Positions 13,631-14,577 of a DNA stretch of 14,577 nucleotides are shown piece by piece. The notes below the pieces were generated by a model. The model did no database searches and was not told where the DNA came from. It worked only from the letters and a program-made list of their open reading frames with translations. Source of the DNA: JACVRX01 sp035697245. GTDB lineage: Bacteria; Actinomycetota; Actinomycetes; Jiangellales; Jiangellaceae. Both the position numbers and the translations under genes were made by a program. Within the stretch, counting starts at the first letter, position 1. Every line of letters starts with the position of its first letter. Location: the NCBI GenBank assembly GCA_035697245.1, contig DASSDH010000225.1, forward strand, positions 1-14,577, read 5' to 3'.

Positions 13631-14577
13631 GCGTTACCGCCGCGGCCGGATTCCGGGCCGCCGGAGCGACGGCCGGTCTCAAGCCGAGCGGCCGGCCTGA
13701 CGTCGCCGTCGTCGTCAACGACGGCCCAGAGCACGCCGCCGCCGCGGTATTTACCTCGAACCGGTGCAAGGCGAACCCAGTGCTGTGGACCGAGCAAGCG
13801 TCAGCAGACGGCCGGTTGGCCGCCGTCGTCCTCAACTCCGGCGGCGCCAACTGCTACACCGGACCGGCTGGGTTCCAGACCACGCACGCCAGCGCCGAGC
13901 TCGCCGCCGATCTTCTCGGCATCGGCGCGATCGACGTCGCCGTCTGCTCCACCGGACTGATCGGCGAGGTGCTCGACCGGCCGAAGCTCGAGGACGGCAT
14001 CCGCAAGGCCGTCGCAGAGCTGGACAGTGACGGCGGCGCCGACGCGGCCGCCGCGATCCTGACCACCGACACGCACGCCAAGCAGGCGGTGGTTCGGCGC
14101 GATGGCTGGGTTGTCGGGGGAATGGCGAAGGGCGCGGGCATGCTTGCGCCCTCCCTTGCCACCATGCTCGTCACCCTGACGACCGATGCGGTTGCCGACG
14201 CCACCACGCTGGATCGCGCCCTGCGATCCGCGAGCCGTCGGACGTTCGACCGGCTTGACACGGATGGGTGCATGTCCACCAACGACACCGTCTTGCTGCT
14301 CGCCAGCGGAGCCTCCGGCGTCGAGCCCACTGAAGCCGCGCTGACCGCCGCCGTCACCGAGCTGTGCAACGACCTCGCCGGCCAGCTCTGGGCCGACGCC
14401 GAGGGAGCGCACCACCAGATCGCGATCGATGTCGTGCGGGCCGCGACCGAGCCCGAGGCGCTGGCTGTGGGGCGATCAGTCGCCCGCAGCAACCTGTTCA
14501 AGTGTGCGATCTTCGGCGGCGATCCGAACTGGGGACGGGTGCTCGCGGCGATCGGCACCACCGACGCGACGTTCAAC
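13627..14577 (+). CDS. argJ: Glutamate N-acetyltransferase / N-acetylglutamate synthase, N-terminal part (truncated by window end)
   Basis: The frame opens at GTG 13627 (GTGA overlap with argC) and runs 317 codons to the right edge without a stop; the full protein is expected to be near 390-400 residues. ArgJ moves acetyl from N-acetylornithine to glutamate, recycling the acetyl group in arginine synthesis. The precursor self-cleaves before a threonine, here Thr179 in GMAKGAGMLAPSLATMLV. Upstream, VCSTGLIGE supplies the oxyanion-hole Thr/Gly. FDRLDTDGCMSTNDTV and FGGDPNWGRVLAAIG are further family blocks. Whether it also uses acetyl-CoA (bifunctional type) cannot be judged here. It is the second gene of the ArgR-controlled argCJ transcript, which probably continues with argB and argD beyond the window. 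Confidence 0.95.
   Translation, partial: MSVTAAAGFRAAGATAGLKPSGRPDVAVVVNDGPEHAAAAVFTSNRCKANPVLWTEQASADGRLAAVVLNSGGANCYTGPAGFQTTHASAELAADLLGIGAIDVAVCSTGLIGEVLDRPKLEDGIRKAVAELDSDGGADAAAAILTTDTHAKQAVVRRDGWVVGGMAKGAGMLAPSLATMLVTLTTDAVADATTLDRALRSASRRTFDRLDTDGCMSTNDTVLLLASGASGVEPTEAALTAAVTELCNDLAGQLWADAEGAHHQIAIDVVRAATEPEALAVGRSVARSNLFKCAIFGGDPNWGRVLAAIGTTDATFN

Overview
The window is about two-thirds G+C by eye. It has GTG starts, short intergenic gaps and a gene order (sseB-like, infC, rpmI, rplT, SpoU-type rRNA methyltransferase, pheS, pheT, argC, argJ) recalled from Actinobacteria; Mycobacterium tuberculosis carries infC-rpmI-rplT-tsnR ... pheST ... argCJ in the same order. The source is therefore very probably a free-living, metabolically versatile actinobacterium. 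I cannot name the genus.

Left part (1-5786) is accessory metabolism. It opens with the 3' end of a hydantoinase B/oxoprolinase-type gene (+). Two overlapping minus-strand genes follow: a PLP-dependent alanine-racemase-fold 'amino acid deaminase/aldolase' and a small P-loop kinase-like protein. Divergent from these, on the plus strand, lie a family III (CaiB/BaiF) CoA-transferase, a carbamate kinase and an AtzD/barbiturase-type ring-opening amidohydrolase with all three Ser-Lys pairs visible. Carbamate kinase next to a ring-opening hydrolase, without any arginine deiminase gene in view, suggests catabolism of an N-heterocycle that ends in carbamoyl phosphate or carbamate. The substrate is unknown.

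Right part (5779-14577) is conserved housekeeping. An SseB-domain gene overlaps the amidohydrolase by 8 nt. infC follows, behind a structured leader and with a non-canonical ATC start, then rpmI and rplT. A 227-nt gap holds a 13-bp perfect inverted repeat and three direct repeats. Next come a SpoU/TrmH RNA methyltransferase, pheS-pheT (1-nt overlap), and argC-argJ (4-nt overlap; argJ runs off the right edge).

Regulation is unusually readable. Five genes (minus-strand deaminase, CoA-transferase, carbamate kinase, pheS, argC) have a -10-like hexamer ending 6-8 nt before an ATG/GTG and no Shine-Dalgarno, which is the signature of leaderless mRNAs. argC additionally has two tandem ARG boxes, centres 20 bp apart, laid over its promoter, so arginine repression by ArgR is predicted for argCJ. 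No tRNA, rRNA, CRISPR, insertion sequence or phage gene was seen. The strongest candidate for something undescribed is the CoA-transferase / carbamate kinase / ring-opening amidohydrolase cluster.
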